DNA of 45,599 nt from Salinivenus sp. (GCA_018609755.1 JAHENZ010000140.1:1-45599); one strand, 5' to 3'; shown: positions 34,784 to 43,669, counted from the stretch's first letter. A program made the numbers and translations. Notes: generated from the letters alone by a model not told the origin.

Positions 34784-34922
34784 TTCCCATTAGAGTTCGT
34801 TCAGCTTAAGGAGGGGCAGGGGGCACTCGCCGTTTTGAACGCGAGAACATGTCCCGCTGAACAATCGCATCTCACGACCCCTGTACCTCGTGGTGTTTTC
34901 CCGATGCTCTGGAGCGGGAGGG

Positions 34923-35741
34923 CTAGATCAGATTCACCACCTGCGAAAGATAGAGATAGATCAGCGGCGCCGCGACCACCATGGCGTCGAAGCGGTCGAG
35001 CACCCCTCCGTGCCCCGGCAGGAGTGAGCTGGAGTCGTCGGCGCCCGTCGAACGCTTCAACTGACTCTCCATCAGGTCGCCGATCTGGCTGATTCCGCCC
35101 CCAATGAGGCCGAGCGCGACGGCGTGTGGCCAGGCCAGGAGGGGGAGGACGGTGAGCTTCATCCCCGCTGCCACGACCAGCGCTGCGGTAAGGCCCCCGA
35201 GCGTGCCCTCCCACGTTTTGTTCGGGGAGATGGTTGGGGCGAGGGGGCGCCGGCCGATCCACTTTCCGACGTAGTAGGCGAAAATGTCTGTCGCCCACAC
35301 CAAAAGGAAGGTGAGCACCACGAGCCAGAAGGCCGTGCGGGAGTCGACCGTCGGGGTCCGCGCCGTTCGCAAGAGCACCAGACTTCCCAGAAGGCCCGAG
35401 GGGTAGACGGCGCCGGTGAGGGTCGTCGTGAAGCTCGACAAGAAACTCTCCTGGGGAAACAGGAAGGGGGCGAGCACCACGAAGGCGACCAGCCACACAA
35501 CCGCAATGGGCCAGAGAAAAGGCCAGGCCAAGCTTAAGACGGTGAGGAGCCCCAAGACGAGTCCCCCAGTGTCGTTTGGGGCGGTCCCTGTCGAACGAGC
35601 CATGCGATAGAGCTCGACCTGCCCGACTACGCCAATCAGTACCACGAGACTCACAAAGGGCCAGCGGCCCCAGTACGCGAGACCGAGCACGATCGGGGCT
35701 GCGACGACGGCCGTCAGGATACGACGCAGATTGTTGGTCAC
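34923..35741 (-). CDS. cdsA: Phosphatidate cytidylyltransferase
   Basis: 272 residues with about eight membrane segments. The enzyme makes CDP-diacylglycerol from CTP and phosphatidic acid in the inner membrane, feeding phospholipid synthesis. The C-terminal signature is SQLKRSTGADDSSSLLPGHG followed by GVLDRFDAMVVAAPLIYLYL, matching the CdsA family motif with its conserved KR, D-S, PGHGG and DRxD residues. The central loop RPLAPTISPNKTWEGTLGG is also diagnostic. It is transcribed after the CPBP protease and DUF2007 genes (81-bp gap), probably as one operon. The N-terminus starts at the first membrane segment, which is usual for this family. Confidence 0.94.
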   Translation of the reverse strand: MTNNLRRILTAVVAAPIVLGLAYWGRWPFVSLVVLIGVVGQVELYRMARSTGTAPNDTGGLVLGLLTVLSLAWPFLWPIAVVWLVAFVVLAPFLFPQESFLSSFTTTLTGAVYPSGLLGSLVLLRTARTPTVDSRTAFWLVVLTFLLVWATDIFAYYVGKWIGRRPLAPTISPNKTWEGTLGGLTAALVVAAGMKLTVLPLLAWPHAVALGLIGGGISQIGDLMESQLKRSTGADDSSSLLPGHGGVLDRFDAMVVAAPLIYLYLSQVVNLI

Positions 35742-35822
35742 AGGAGCGCGCGTGTCTTCTTCAGTGACGGATACCTCGAAAGCGACGACTGGCGACCCCT
35801 CAGATCGCGGAGACCCGGGGGG

Positions 35823-36185
35823 TTATTCCTCATCCTCCTCTTCGTCCGGCGACCCGAAGTCCATGTGCTCGTGGCCCGAGTCGAGCTTGGAGTCTTCGTC
35901 GGGGGAGTGGGCCGGAGGGGCATCCGGATCGGCCCCGAGCGCGGCTTCCTCCAGCTCGTCGTCATCGAGCCGTTGCTCCAGCAGGTCCACTGCCTCGTCG
36001 GCCCGGTCGGGGGGCACCATGACGTGCACCGCGGCAAGATCGCCGACGTTCAAGTTGAAGGCGTGGTCGCGCTGGGTGAGGACGACCGCCGGAATTCCGC
36101 TGTCGTCCAACCGATCTCGCACCATGTCGGCCTCGTAGTCGGTGCCAGTGCGAAAAATGCTAATCCAGTCTTCGTGCTTGCTCAT
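35823..36185 (-). CDS. DUF2007-like putative signal-transducing protein
   Basis: 120 residues from the ATG at 36185, chosen because the domain begins at residue 6. The segment WISIFRTGTDYEADMVRDRL followed by DDSGIPAVVL is the usual opening of the DUF2007 family. A mid-domain VHVMVPPDRADEAVDLLEQR follows. The C-terminal 40 residues are low-complexity and acidic (DDDELEEAALGADPDAPPAH, SPDEEEDEE). Members are small cytoplasmic proteins of unproven function, often placed near envelope genes. Here it lies between cdsA and a CPBP protease. Longer open starts upstream lack family similarity and overlap the intergenic DNA. Confidence 0.72.
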   Translation of the reverse strand: MSKHEDWISIFRTGTDYEADMVRDRLDDSGIPAVVLTQRDHAFNLNVGDLAAVHVMVPPDRADEAVDLLEQRLDDDELEEAALGADPDAPPAHSPDEDSKLDSGHEHMDFGSPDEEEDEE

Positions 36186-36295
36186 GAGGATGGAGGGGCG
36201 GTTCGACAGCAGTGACGGAACGGGCACTCCGACGGCGAGCGGGCCTTCCCGACGCCACACCGCAGCAGGGAATCGCGAGGCGCACGGTGCGGAGC

Positions 36296-37288
36296 CTAAC
36301 GCGTGAATTGACGCCGGCGCGCCAGCGAATCCAAAACATAGAGGACACCACCGAAAATGGCGAATCCGGCCAGCAGGGCGTACCACGGCATCGGGGCCTG
36401 CTCAAGCGATTCGAGGTCGTAGGAGGGCTGTTGTTGCGCATACCGGGCGACCACGACCGCAATGCCGTTGTGGGCCATGTGGACGAGGATGGCCGGCCAG
36501 AGACTGCCCGTGCGCCACGTGAGGTAGGCGAGATAGATGCCGAGGACCACGAGGGGCAAAAGTTGGGAGGGGCGAAGGTGGTAACAGCCAAAGAGGATTC
36601 CGGACAGCAAGATTCCGGCGAGGGGACCCGTCGAACGTTCGAACTGCCGCTGCGCGTACCCCCGAAAGAGTAACTCTTCGCACACGCCGGGGACGACGGC
36701 GAGCATGACGAGATTGAACGTGACGCCCAGCCCGCTCTCCAGCACCGATCGGATGAGTTCCAACTGGGTCTGTTCGAACATTCGGATCGATTCGGGCAAG
36801 GGTAGGTCCTTATTGATTTGGGCCAACCACTGCACGACGGGCTGAAGGCCGACCACCCCAAGGACGGCAAGAAAGACAAATCGGGGGGCAACCGACCGAA
36901 GGCGCACGTAGTCCGTCACCTGATCGGTGTGGAACCGGGCGAGCAGGAGCGTAGGAACCGCCAGGCCGAGAACCTGGCCCACGCTGTTGCTGATGATGAG
37001 CTCGCGGGTGTACGTCGCAAGGAGCTCCCCCGGGTCGCCACTGGTGAGAGTCGAGAGCCCGCCCTCTGAGAGCCCGATTTGGGCGAGGAGAAGGATCGGG
37101 GTGATCACGACTTGGAAGAGGATGAAGGCAACTCCGAGGCCCAGTAGGCCCATGACGAAGCTGACCGTGGGAGACTGGAACGTCGTTCGTTCCAGAGGGC
37201 CGTTCAACGCCAGGGGGCGGCCGCGCGGGGTGTCCAGCGTCTGGAACGAAGGCTCGTCTGGAGCAGAAGAGAGAGGAGCGTCCTCCAT
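36296..37288 (-). CDS. CPBP-family intramembrane metalloprotease
   Basis: 330 residues from the Met at 37288; a further 18 residues upstream are open but not needed. About eight hydrophobic segments. The CPBP/Abi catalytic motifs are EELLFRGYAQRQFE (EExxxR), FGCYHLRPSQLLPL (FxxxH) and the terminal HMAHNGIAVV (HxxxN), giving a membrane-embedded zinc site. Family members process prenylated or other membrane-bound peptides, or act in bacteriocin immunity; the substrate here is unknown. It is the first gene of a probable operon with the DUF2007 gene and cdsA. Its start is 140 bp from the divergent tRNA-Arg gene. Confidence 0.9.
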   Translation of the reverse strand: MEDAPLSSAPDEPSFQTLDTPRGRPLALNGPLERTTFQSPTVSFVMGLLGLGVAFILFQVVITPILLLAQIGLSEGGLSTLTSGDPGELLATYTRELIISNSVGQVLGLAVPTLLLARFHTDQVTDYVRLRSVAPRFVFLAVLGVVGLQPVVQWLAQINKDLPLPESIRMFEQTQLELIRSVLESGLGVTFNLVMLAVVPGVCEELLFRGYAQRQFERSTGPLAGILLSGILFGCYHLRPSQLLPLVVLGIYLAYLTWRTGSLWPAILVHMAHNGIAVVVARYAQQQPSYDLESLEQAPMPWYALLAGFAIFGGVLYVLDSLARRRQFTR

Positions 37289-37427
37289 GGGAAGTGGGCC
37301 GGTTGGCACAAAAATCACCCGTTTGAAAGTGTCGGACCGCAAGCAGTTTGCCCCTTTGCCGATTCTTCGTCCGACGCAGGAACATTTCGGCGCTCGACGC
37401 GAACGAAGCAGTGCATTTTGAAGCGTT

Positions 37428-37501
37428 GCGCTCGTAGCTCAGTCGGACAGAGCATCGGTTTCCGGTACCGAAGGCCGGGGGTTCGAATCCTCCCGAGCGC
37501 A
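37428..37501 (+). tRNA. tRNA-Arg (anticodon CCG)
   Basis: 74 nt folding into a clean cloverleaf. The acceptor stem GCGCTCG pairs with CGAGCGC. The D stem is GCTC/GAGC. The anticodon stem TCGGT/ACCGA closes the loop TTCCGGT with anticodon CCG (CGG codon, Arg). The variable loop is AGGCC. The T stem is GGGGG/CCTCC (one G-T pair) with loop TTCGAAT. The discriminator is A. CCA is not encoded. Confidence 0.95.
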
Positions 37502-37521
37502 CCCGGTTCTACGCAAGCGTT

Positions 37522-37564
37522 CCCGTCGATTTCAGGACTCAGTGCCTGGAAGCGGCGGGTTTTT
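37522..37564 (+). terminator. Possible rho-independent terminator after tRNA-Arg
   Basis: An interrupted stem starts with CCCG, continues through CAGG, and returns with CCTG and CGGG, followed by TTTTT at 37560-37564. The stem has several internal mismatches, so its stability is uncertain. Its position 20 bp after the tRNA and the T-run make termination plausible. Confidence 0.45.
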
Positions 37565-38238
37565 GTATTCGAAACCACAGTTCTTAGGGGCTGTCTCAAT
37601 CCTTGGGAACGGCTGGCCACAGGGCTCGATCTGCTGCCGTAGTTTGTTTGTGGGGGGTACGCGTTTCTTCCAGTAGCAGTTTGTAGTCCAATTTGGAACT
37701 TGAAAGGATTGTGGGGGCGGGAGAGAGATCCTCATGAAGAGATCTCTGTGGGAAGAACGCAGATCTATTTCGCGTCACGATCTTCAATACGCGAGTCCCA
37801 CGGGGACATCGGAGAGGTCTCGGATCACCGTCGTGGAACGCGATCGACCAGGAAGCGACGAACCGTGAGTGCTCCCTGTGAGGAGGGCTTAAGAACAGCA
37901 TCAACGGCTCCTCTTCAGATTTCTGAGCAAACACCCTCGTGGACGTCGTTTTTCCGTGTACGACAGCCTCACTTCCCTTTCAGTGATTCGAGAGGGTAAA
38001 GCAGTTTCATAACGTAAAGTTAAAATGTGGTAGGATTTAGTGCGAAAGGGCCGGCGTTCAGGGCGATTGGCAGTCAGGTTACAAATATACGATTTTCTAC
38101 GTAAGGGCTTTGGGTAATTAATTCCGGATCATGGAGTGTGCTTGAGAACAGCACCCCGGATCAGTGCAGAGAACAGTGTTCAGAAGCACTCGATCGGGAC
38201 GAAAAATTAGCTTAGTAGCATAATAATAATCTAAGATC
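37565..38238. other. Long gene-free region upstream of the pilin-like operon
   Basis: About 670 bp with no supportable gene. It becomes AT-rich towards its right end. It contains a 7-bp inverted repeat AGAGATC/GATCTCT at 37724-37747 and a nested inverted repeat at 38163-38190. At 37584-37602 it carries a sequence like the tip of an insertion sequence (GGGGCTGTCTCAATCC), but no partner end was found. The long leader suggests regulated transcription of the secretion operon. Confidence 0.5.
38163..38190. promoter_or_regulatory. Nested inverted repeat upstream of the pilin-like gene
   Basis: Outer arms AGTGC (38163-38167) and GCACT (38186-38190) enclose the inner palindrome GAACAGTGTTC (38171-38181). 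It ends 48 bp before the pilin-like ATG, followed by an AT-rich stretch. It could be an operator for a dimeric regulator or a leader hairpin. No binding family can be named. Confidence 0.4.
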
Positions 38239-38682
38239 ATGGGACAGCAACAGCTCTTACTTCTCATTCTCGCGTCTGTTATTGTAGGCCTTGCCGTGAT
38301 TGCAGGGATCGATGCGTTTGACGAAAATCAAGTCCGCTCCAATGCCGATGCCATGACGACGGAAGCCGTGAGCATGGCCTCAGATTTTCAGGCCTGGGCG
38401 CTAAAGCCCGCTCAGTTCGGAGGCGGGGGCGGATGGAATGATTTCACAGCCAGTAATGTCACGTTTGGACGAGCCGGGGTCGACTCGACGAGCACCTATA
38501 CTACCGCGCCCTTCGAGGTCACTGGTGATCCGACGAGTTTGAGCGGGCAGTGTGGACTTTCCAGCGCAGATGGCAAGCTTTTCCTCGGCGGGCAGAATAC
38601 CGATTACGGAAACAGCGTGTGTGTTGCCGTTGGCGGTCCGAACTCAGAGGACATTCAGACCGACATCACCTACGGAAACTAG
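38239..38682 (+). CDS. Pilin-like protein, first gene of a type II secretion/pilus-like operon
   Basis: 147 residues. It opens with MGQQQLLLLILASVIVGLAV, a short leader followed at once by a hydrophobic helix, the layout of type IV pilin-like subunits. The usual prepilin signal (Gly then Phe, with Glu at +5) is absent: here Gly2 is followed by QQQLL. Cleavage by a prepilin peptidase is therefore uncertain. The globular part contains ADAMTTEAVSMASDFQAWAL, a glycine-rich loop (QFGGGGGWNDF) and two cysteines (near 107 and 131) that may form a disulfide. It precedes GspF-like and GspE-like genes by 179 bp, with a GC hairpin at 38740-38763 between them. It is probably the major subunit of a short pseudopilus or pilus. 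I do not recognise a closer family. Confidence 0.68.
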   Translation: MGQQQLLLLILASVIVGLAVIAGIDAFDENQVRSNADAMTTEAVSMASDFQAWALKPAQFGGGGGWNDFTASNVTFGRAGVDSTSTYTTAPFEVTGDPTSLSGQCGLSSADGKLFLGGQNTDYGNSVCVAVGGPNSEDIQTDITYGN

Positions 38683-38739
38683 TCTTTTTCGAAGAGGGGA
38701 ACCGAGACTGAAGTCGGAGTTCTGGACGGCTGAGCTGGG

Positions 38740-38763
38740 CCGGGGGGCGTTGTCCCCCACCGG
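38740..38763 (+). terminator. GC-rich stem-loop between the pilin-like and gspF-like genes
   Basis: CCGG and GGGG on the left pair with CCCC and CCGG on the right around a CGTTGT loop region. No T-run follows. Such a hairpin between a highly expressed structural subunit and its assembly machinery could attenuate readthrough or protect the upstream mRNA. The role is inferred. Confidence 0.35.
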
Positions 38764-38861
38764 TCCGTGGGTTCGTGCTCAGCGGTGTCTACGTATCAGC
38801 CTATTCTCCACTTCTGTCGCCTCTCCGTAGGGACCAGCGCAATGATGACTGTTTTCGGGCC

Positions 38862-40229
38862 ATGGCGTCAGCAAACAAGGAGTTTCAATTCCGGGGGATG
38901 ACTCCCACGGGGCAATCCGTGAAGGGAACGGTTATGGCGTCGTCGAAGCGCAAGGCTCGTCAGAAGGTCGATCAACTGTCCACCGAGCACGGATTTCAGG
39001 CGTCGGAGCTCAAGAAGCGCCGTACGTACCGCTATCGGGTTCGAGATCCGAACGGGGACGAGGTCACTGGAGAGCAGAAGGCGTTTTCGGACGAGGAGGT
39101 GAGGCAGGCCCTCGAAGACATGGGGTTGAACGTCATCAAGGTCCGGCAGAAGTGGTTTGACGTTCAGTGGAGTCCGCCGCAGTCGGAGTTGGTCCTTTTC
39201 GTGCGCCTGGCGGCCAACCTGCTTCGGGAGAATCTGCCGTTCGACGAGGTGCTTGAGTTGCTCGTGGGCGACGTGTCGTCGCGGAGCCTCAAGCAGGTAA
39301 TTCGGGACCTGATCTCCGACCTCAAAAGCGGCATGGACGCGGAGAAGGCGTTCAACAAACAGCGTGGCAAGCTTGGCACGTTCACGGCGTACATGCTGGG
39401 GATTGCCTCGAAGAGCGGCAACATGGCCGAAATCTTCGAGTCCACCGCTCGCTTTCTGGAACGGCGGAACGAGTTTCGTCGGAATGTGCGAAACGCGATG
39501 ATCATCCCGTCCATCACGCTCGTCGCCCTTCTCGGGGCGCTCGTCTGGTACGTCTGGTACATCATTCCGGCCACCGTCGGTCTCTTTGACGGCATGGACG
39601 TGGATTTGCCGCCGCTTACGGCCCAGGCGCTCGCGTTTTCGGAATTTCTCGATCACAACTGGGTGGGGCTCCTCGTCGTGACGGCGACGCCGCTCGTGGG
39701 GCTGTTCGCCTGGACGCGGACGACGCACGGTCAGTTTTACCTCCACAAGTACATGATCCGACTTCCCGTCCTGGGGCCGTTGCTGCACAAGCTCAACGTC
39801 GAGATCTTCTGCCGGGTCTTCGCCATCCTCTACTCCGGGAGTGGCGAAAACCTGCGGGTGCTACGCATTGCGGCGGAGGCCTGCGGCAATCGCTTCATGG
39901 AGTACCGGATTCGAAATGTGGCCATTCCGATGATGACGGCCCAGGGGGCGAGTTTGGTACAGGCCCTGGACGCCAGCGGGGTGTTTCCCTCGATGGCGCT
40001 CACCCGATTCCGGACGGGGGCCGAAACGGGAAGTGTGGAGGACAGCGCCCGTCAGCTGGCCAATTACTACGAGCAGGAAACGGAGCTCAGCCTTGACGCC
40101 ACGGTGCAGAGCATTCAGACCGGGGTGAGTATCATCATCACGCTGGGCATTCTGTACCTGACGCTTCTCTCCACAGAAATGGCCTTTATTCAGCCCTCGA
40201 ACATGATGACGGGCGGAATGGGAGGGTAG
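38862..40229 (+). CDS. Type II secretion/type IV pilus inner-membrane platform protein (GspF/PilC-like)
   Basis: 455 residues from the ATG at 38862. Residues 1-100 contain two successive copies of the GspF N-terminal module: first FQFRGMTPTGQSVKGTVMAS with KARQKV, then YRYRVRDPNGDEVTGEQKAF with DEEVRQALEDMGLNVIKVRQ. Most relatives have one. Two T2SSF domains follow (about 115-235 and 315-440), each helical with a membrane hairpin; motifs include LVGDVSSRSLKQVIRDLISD, LKSGMDAEKAFNKQRG and FRTGAETGSVEDSARQLANY. The protein forms the inner-membrane platform on which the GspE-type ATPase acts. It lies 93 bp before the ATPase gene. A longer start at 38775 is open but adds a sequence unlike the family. 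Confidence 0.9.
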   Translation: MASANKEFQFRGMTPTGQSVKGTVMASSKRKARQKVDQLSTEHGFQASELKKRRTYRYRVRDPNGDEVTGEQKAFSDEEVRQALEDMGLNVIKVRQKWFDVQWSPPQSELVLFVRLAANLLRENLPFDEVLELLVGDVSSRSLKQVIRDLISDLKSGMDAEKAFNKQRGKLGTFTAYMLGIASKSGNMAEIFESTARFLERRNEFRRNVRNAMIIPSITLVALLGALVWYVWYIIPATVGLFDGMDVDLPPLTAQALAFSEFLDHNWVGLLVVTATPLVGLFAWTRTTHGQFYLHKYMIRLPVLGPLLHKLNVEIFCRVFAILYSGSGENLRVLRIAAEACGNRFMEYRIRNVAIPMMTAQGASLVQALDASGVFPSMALTRFRTGAETGSVEDSARQLANYYEQETELSLDATVQSIQTGVSIIITLGILYLTLLSTEMAFIQPSNMMTGGMGG

Positions 40230-40322
40230 GACGTGTTCGTAAAGAGCGTGGGGGCATACGCTGGAGCGCATGGAAAAGAGGAGCCGGTCATCACAAGTAC
40301 GCATTCCCGAGAGGCTGCCGTT

Positions 40323-42299
40323 ATGGAATCATTTTCCGAAGAGGACCTCCTACCAAACGAGAATGTCTCGGAGGAGGGGGACGCTGAAGGAGATGAGGCA
40401 TCGTCGGGCGAGGAGATGCCGGCCCTCGATGCCCTTGAGGCTGAAATTGACGCTGAGCTCGTCGACGAGATGGCCTCGCGGATGGCGTCGAGCACGTCTT
40501 TGGCAGCGGAGACGAGTGATCGGGTCGTCGACATGCTTCTGCGTCGAGATATGGTCGAGTTGGGACAGGTGCAGGCAGCAAAGAGAGACCGTCAGGAAGA
40601 GGCGTCGGATGAGGCTCTTTGGCGCGTTCTGGCCCGGCAGGAGGACGTAGAGCGTCAGCTCGTGTACGAGACGGCGGCCCGCATTTACGCCTTCGCCATC
40701 GCGGACCTCGAAGAGCATCCTCCCGATCCCGACTTTGCACGGTCGACGATGGAAGCTTTTCAGGAAGAGAAGCAAAGCGTCCTGTTGGAGTACAGCGTCG
40801 TCCCGCACTGGCTGGAAGAGGGGACGGGATTGGAGATGATGTACCTCGTCACGCCCGATCCCATGCGGCGGGAGGTTCAACAGCTCGTGCAGACACTCGA
40901 CGTGGACGAGTTTACGCTTCAGTACGCGCCCAAGGAACAGGTCGAGGCGCTAATTTCAGAGGCCTTTCCGCGAAAGAATGAGTACCTAGAGCGGGTTCGA
41001 GAGCACGGCTCGGTTGATCTCGGGCAAAGCTTTGAAGACGACGATGAGCTCATCGACCAGGAGGAGCTCGAGGCCGAGATCAATCGTTCGTCATTGATCA
41101 ATCTCTTCGAGGCGGCCCTCGTTGAGGCCGTTCGGAAGGAAGCATCCGACGTGCACATTGTGCCCAATTCTGAGAAGGACATTGAGATTCACTTCCGGGT
41201 GAACGGGCAGCTGGAGACCTGGCACACAGAAAGTCGCTTTCATCCGGAGGCCTTTCTCTCTGTGGTGAAAGACAATGCCATGCGGGTCGATCGCTTTGAG
41301 ACCGACGCGGCCCAGGACGGATTCATCCAGCGGGACATTGACGGGGCGCGCATTCGCTTTCGTGTCTCGATTATGCCCATCGAGAATGCGAATCAAGACT
41401 TCAACGCGGAGAGTGTCGTGATCCGTGTGTTGGACGACCGGATGGTGATCACCCGGCTTGACAAGCTGGGCTTCCGAGAACGAGTGCGGAGTCAATTCAA
41501 GCACGCCGTGAATCAGCCGCACGGGATGGTCATCCTGACCGGTCCCACGGGGTCGGGAAAGAGTACGACACTGGTGGCTGCACTGCACCGGGTCATTCAG
41601 CCGGAAGTCAACGTGCTCACGATTGAGGATCCGGTCGAGTACCTGATTGAGGGGGCGCGCCAGGTCAAGCTCAGCGATGATTTGCGGCTCAAAGATGCCC
41701 TCCGGTCCTTGCTACGGCACGATCCGGACGTGGTGATGGTGGGGGAGATGCGCGACGACACGACCGCAGAGCTCGCCATCAAGCTCGCCAACACGGGGCA
41801 CCTCACGTTTTCGACTCTCCACACCAACGACGCGCCGAGTGCGGTAAGTCGGCTATACAAGATGGGGATTGAGCCCTTTCTCATCGCCTACGCAATTAAT
41901 CTCGTGGTGGCCCAGCGTCTCATCCGCACGCTCTGCCCGGCGTGCAAGCAGGAGCATCCGGATCCCGACCCCGTCATGCTTCGCCAGCTCGGATTCTCGG
42001 ATGAGGAGGTCCACGCCACGACGTTCTACCAGCCGGGAAGAAATCCGAACTGTGGGGAGTGCGAAGGGCACGGCTACGCAGGCCGGGAGGCGATTGCCGA
42101 GGCTCTTCACTTCTCCCGACCCATCCAGCACATGATCGTAGAGGCCGAGGGGATGGTCGAAGAGGAACGGATCCGGGAGCACGCCCGGGAGGAAGATGGC
42201 ATGCTGTCGCTGCAGGACTCGGCACGGGCGGTGGTACGAGAGGGACGCACGTCGATTGAAGAGATGCGGCGGGTCGTCCCCGCGGAGCAGATTCAGTAA
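40323..42299 (+). CDS. Type II secretion/type IV pilus assembly ATPase (GspE/PilB-like)
   Basis: 658 residues from the ATG at 40323; a GTG start at 40233 is open but less likely. The N-terminal 280 residues are acidic (SFSEEDLLPNENVSEEGDAE) and do not show a clear MshEN domain. The ATPase core begins near residue 255. Its motifs are Walker A GPTGSGKSTTLVAAL (about 406-420), the Asp box VLTIEDPVEYLIEGARQ, Walker B DVVMVGEMRDDTTAELAI (about 468) and the His box HLTFSTLHTNDAPSAVSRL. A zinc-type tetracysteine follows (CPAC at about 540 and CGEC at about 578). It is a cytoplasmic hexamer powering pseudopilus or pilus extension. Its stop codon overlaps the next start (TAATG), indicating translational coupling. 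Confidence 0.93.
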   Translation: MESFSEEDLLPNENVSEEGDAEGDEASSGEEMPALDALEAEIDAELVDEMASRMASSTSLAAETSDRVVDMLLRRDMVELGQVQAAKRDRQEEASDEALWRVLARQEDVERQLVYETAARIYAFAIADLEEHPPDPDFARSTMEAFQEEKQSVLLEYSVVPHWLEEGTGLEMMYLVTPDPMRREVQQLVQTLDVDEFTLQYAPKEQVEALISEAFPRKNEYLERVREHGSVDLGQSFEDDDELIDQEELEAEINRSSLINLFEAALVEAVRKEASDVHIVPNSEKDIEIHFRVNGQLETWHTESRFHPEAFLSVVKDNAMRVDRFETDAAQDGFIQRDIDGARIRFRVSIMPIENANQDFNAESVVIRVLDDRMVITRLDKLGFRERVRSQFKHAVNQPHGMVILTGPTGSGKSTTLVAALHRVIQPEVNVLTIEDPVEYLIEGARQVKLSDDLRLKDALRSLLRHDPDVVMVGEMRDDTTAELAIKLANTGHLTFSTLHTNDAPSAVSRLYKMGIEPFLIAYAINLVVAQRLIRTLCPACKQEHPDPDPVMLRQLGFSDEEVHATTFYQPGRNPNCGECEGHGYAGREAIAEALHFSRPIQHMIVEAEGMVEEERIREHAREEDGMLSLQDSARAVVREGRTSIEEMRRVVPAEQIQ

Positions 42300-42820
42300 T
42301 GCGACAGACGTTGCTCGTTCTTCTCGCGCTTCTGGCGGCCACGTACCTCGACCACGGGCAAAAACGAGCCTACGTGCGGGGCCAGCAGGAAATGGTGCGA
42401 TCGGAGCTCCGCCGCGCAGCGACGGGCGTAGCGATGGAGGCGATGGAGATCGTATACGCGCGGGCCTTCGACGACGCGACGGTGGGCGTCCCGGCCGATA
42501 GCAACGTGTCGGTCTCAGCCTTTGCGTCGGCGCCGTTTTCGGGAGGGAGAGACTGCTCGGTTTTCGGGGGAAGTGAGGCGTGCCGGGCGGTGGAAGACTT
42601 CCACGACATGGTGCCGGCGACGCGGCAGGTGCCGGCGCCGAGTGGATCGCTCACGTTCCGCGTTGAGATCGAGGTGCAGTACGTGAACGAAGGCATGCAG
42701 CGCACCGGAAGCAAGACGCGGTGGAAGGAGGTCACGATTTTCGTACAGGACGTACAGCCGGGGGGCGGTTCGTTTCTGTCAGAGCCGATCGAGTATACCG
42801 AGGTTCATGCTTACATCTGA
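42299..42820 (+). CDS. Single-membrane-segment protein of the secretion operon (pseudopilin-like)
   Basis: 173 residues. The N-terminus is RQTLLVLLALLAATYLDHGQ, a membrane helix without a typical prepilin cleavage site. It is followed by an amphipathic helix (EMVRSELRRAATGVAMEAME) and a globular domain with two cysteines (SVFGGSEACRAVEDFHDM region) and beta-rich segments (LTFRVEIEVQYVNEGMQR, WKEVTIFVQDVQPGG). The helix-then-globular layout and operon position suggest a minor pseudopilin-like partner of the F/E machinery. The start overlaps the ATPase stop by one base. I do not recognise a specific family. Confidence 0.62.
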   Translation: MRQTLLVLLALLAATYLDHGQKRAYVRGQQEMVRSELRRAATGVAMEAMEIVYARAFDDATVGVPADSNVSVSAFASAPFSGGRDCSVFGGSEACRAVEDFHDMVPATRQVPAPSGSLTFRVEIEVQYVNEGMQRTGSKTRWKEVTIFVQDVQPGGGSFLSEPIEYTEVHAYI

Positions 42821-43006
42821 GGAGTCATGAGGTGAGGGCGCGAGCTGATGAAGGGGCGTGAGGTGTACATTCCGTACTTCTCTGTTGCCGGGTTGACAGC
42901 TGGCAGGGGGGAAAGGGACGCAATATGACATACGGATTTTCACGCGCACGGGCAGACGGAAAGCGCCCGCCGATCGCAAAACACTCGACAGTCCTCGGAT
43001 TGCACC

Positions 43007-43669
43007 ATGACGCTGCTTCTCGACAACATGACGGCGGTGATCGTGTCGATGATCGTCTTCTTCCTGTTGGCGTCGATCCAGCGCCGGGCGGTGAAGCAGC
43101 GAGTGGCCCAGGAGTCGCGACAGACGGTCGTTGAACAGGCGGAAGCGTTGGGCGACTGGCTGCGGCAGGACCTGCGGCGGTTGGGGGATAACGTGGAGCC
43201 GGGGGAAAATGCGCCGTACACCGTCGCGTTCGAGGCCCCTCAGGACAGCGGGGGGACGCCTCGGGTGACGACAGAGTTTGTGTTCTACCGGGATTCAGTG
43301 CGGACGAACGGCCAGGAGGTTCGGGTGGCCACGCGGTATCGAGTACAGGCGGTGGGCAGCCGACAGGTGGACGGCACGGCGATGACGCTGTACCAACTCC
43401 GCAGGGCGCAACGGGTGGGAGGCGGATCGTGGCAGGCGGCCGGGGAGAGCGTGCCGTCCCTCCTGGGGTTTCAGGTGGACCTGCTCGATCGGAATGCGAA
43501 CCGGATCGCCAATCCCGAAGCGGCTGCCGAGGACGACCTCGACGCCGTGCGAACCGTTCGGGTACGATTTTTTCTCGTTGCGCCCTATCAGAACAAGCTG
43601 TTGAGTTTGCAAACGGCCCACGTGGGCTCCGTGCTGGTCCGCTACCCGATGGCCGAAATTCGGAGCTAA
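43007..43669 (+). CDS. Pseudopilin-like membrane protein (GspJ-like layout)
   Basis: 220 residues. Residues 8-25 form a membrane helix (MTAVIVSMIVFFLLASIQ), followed by a long amphipathic helix (QESRQTVVEQAEALGDWLRQ). The globular part has DLRRLGDNVEPGENAPYTV, TTEFVFYRDSVRTNGQEVRV and SLLGFQVDLLDRNANRIANP segments reminiscent of GspJ-type minor pseudopilins, in which a value-like beta domain follows the helix. No canonical GFxxxE signal is visible. It follows the preceding gene by 186 bp and sits in the same operon. The family assignment is by layout only. Confidence 0.62.
   Translation: MTLLLDNMTAVIVSMIVFFLLASIQRRAVKQRVAQESRQTVVEQAEALGDWLRQDLRRLGDNVEPGENAPYTVAFEAPQDSGGTPRVTTEFVFYRDSVRTNGQEVRVATRYRVQAVGSRQVDGTAMTLYQLRRAQRVGGGSWQAAGESVPSLLGFQVDLLDRNANRIANPEAAAEDDLDAVRTVRVRFFLVAPYQNKLLSLQTAHVGSVLVRYPMAEIRS

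Noticed and set aside
37584-37602. Insertion-sequence tip (GGGGCTGTCTCAATCC)
   Set aside because: No inverted partner, transposase or duplication was found in the surrounding DNA, so it cannot be called an element.
38868-39788. 306-residue minus-strand open frame
   Set aside because: It is antisense to the GspF-like gene with a basic, low-information translation.
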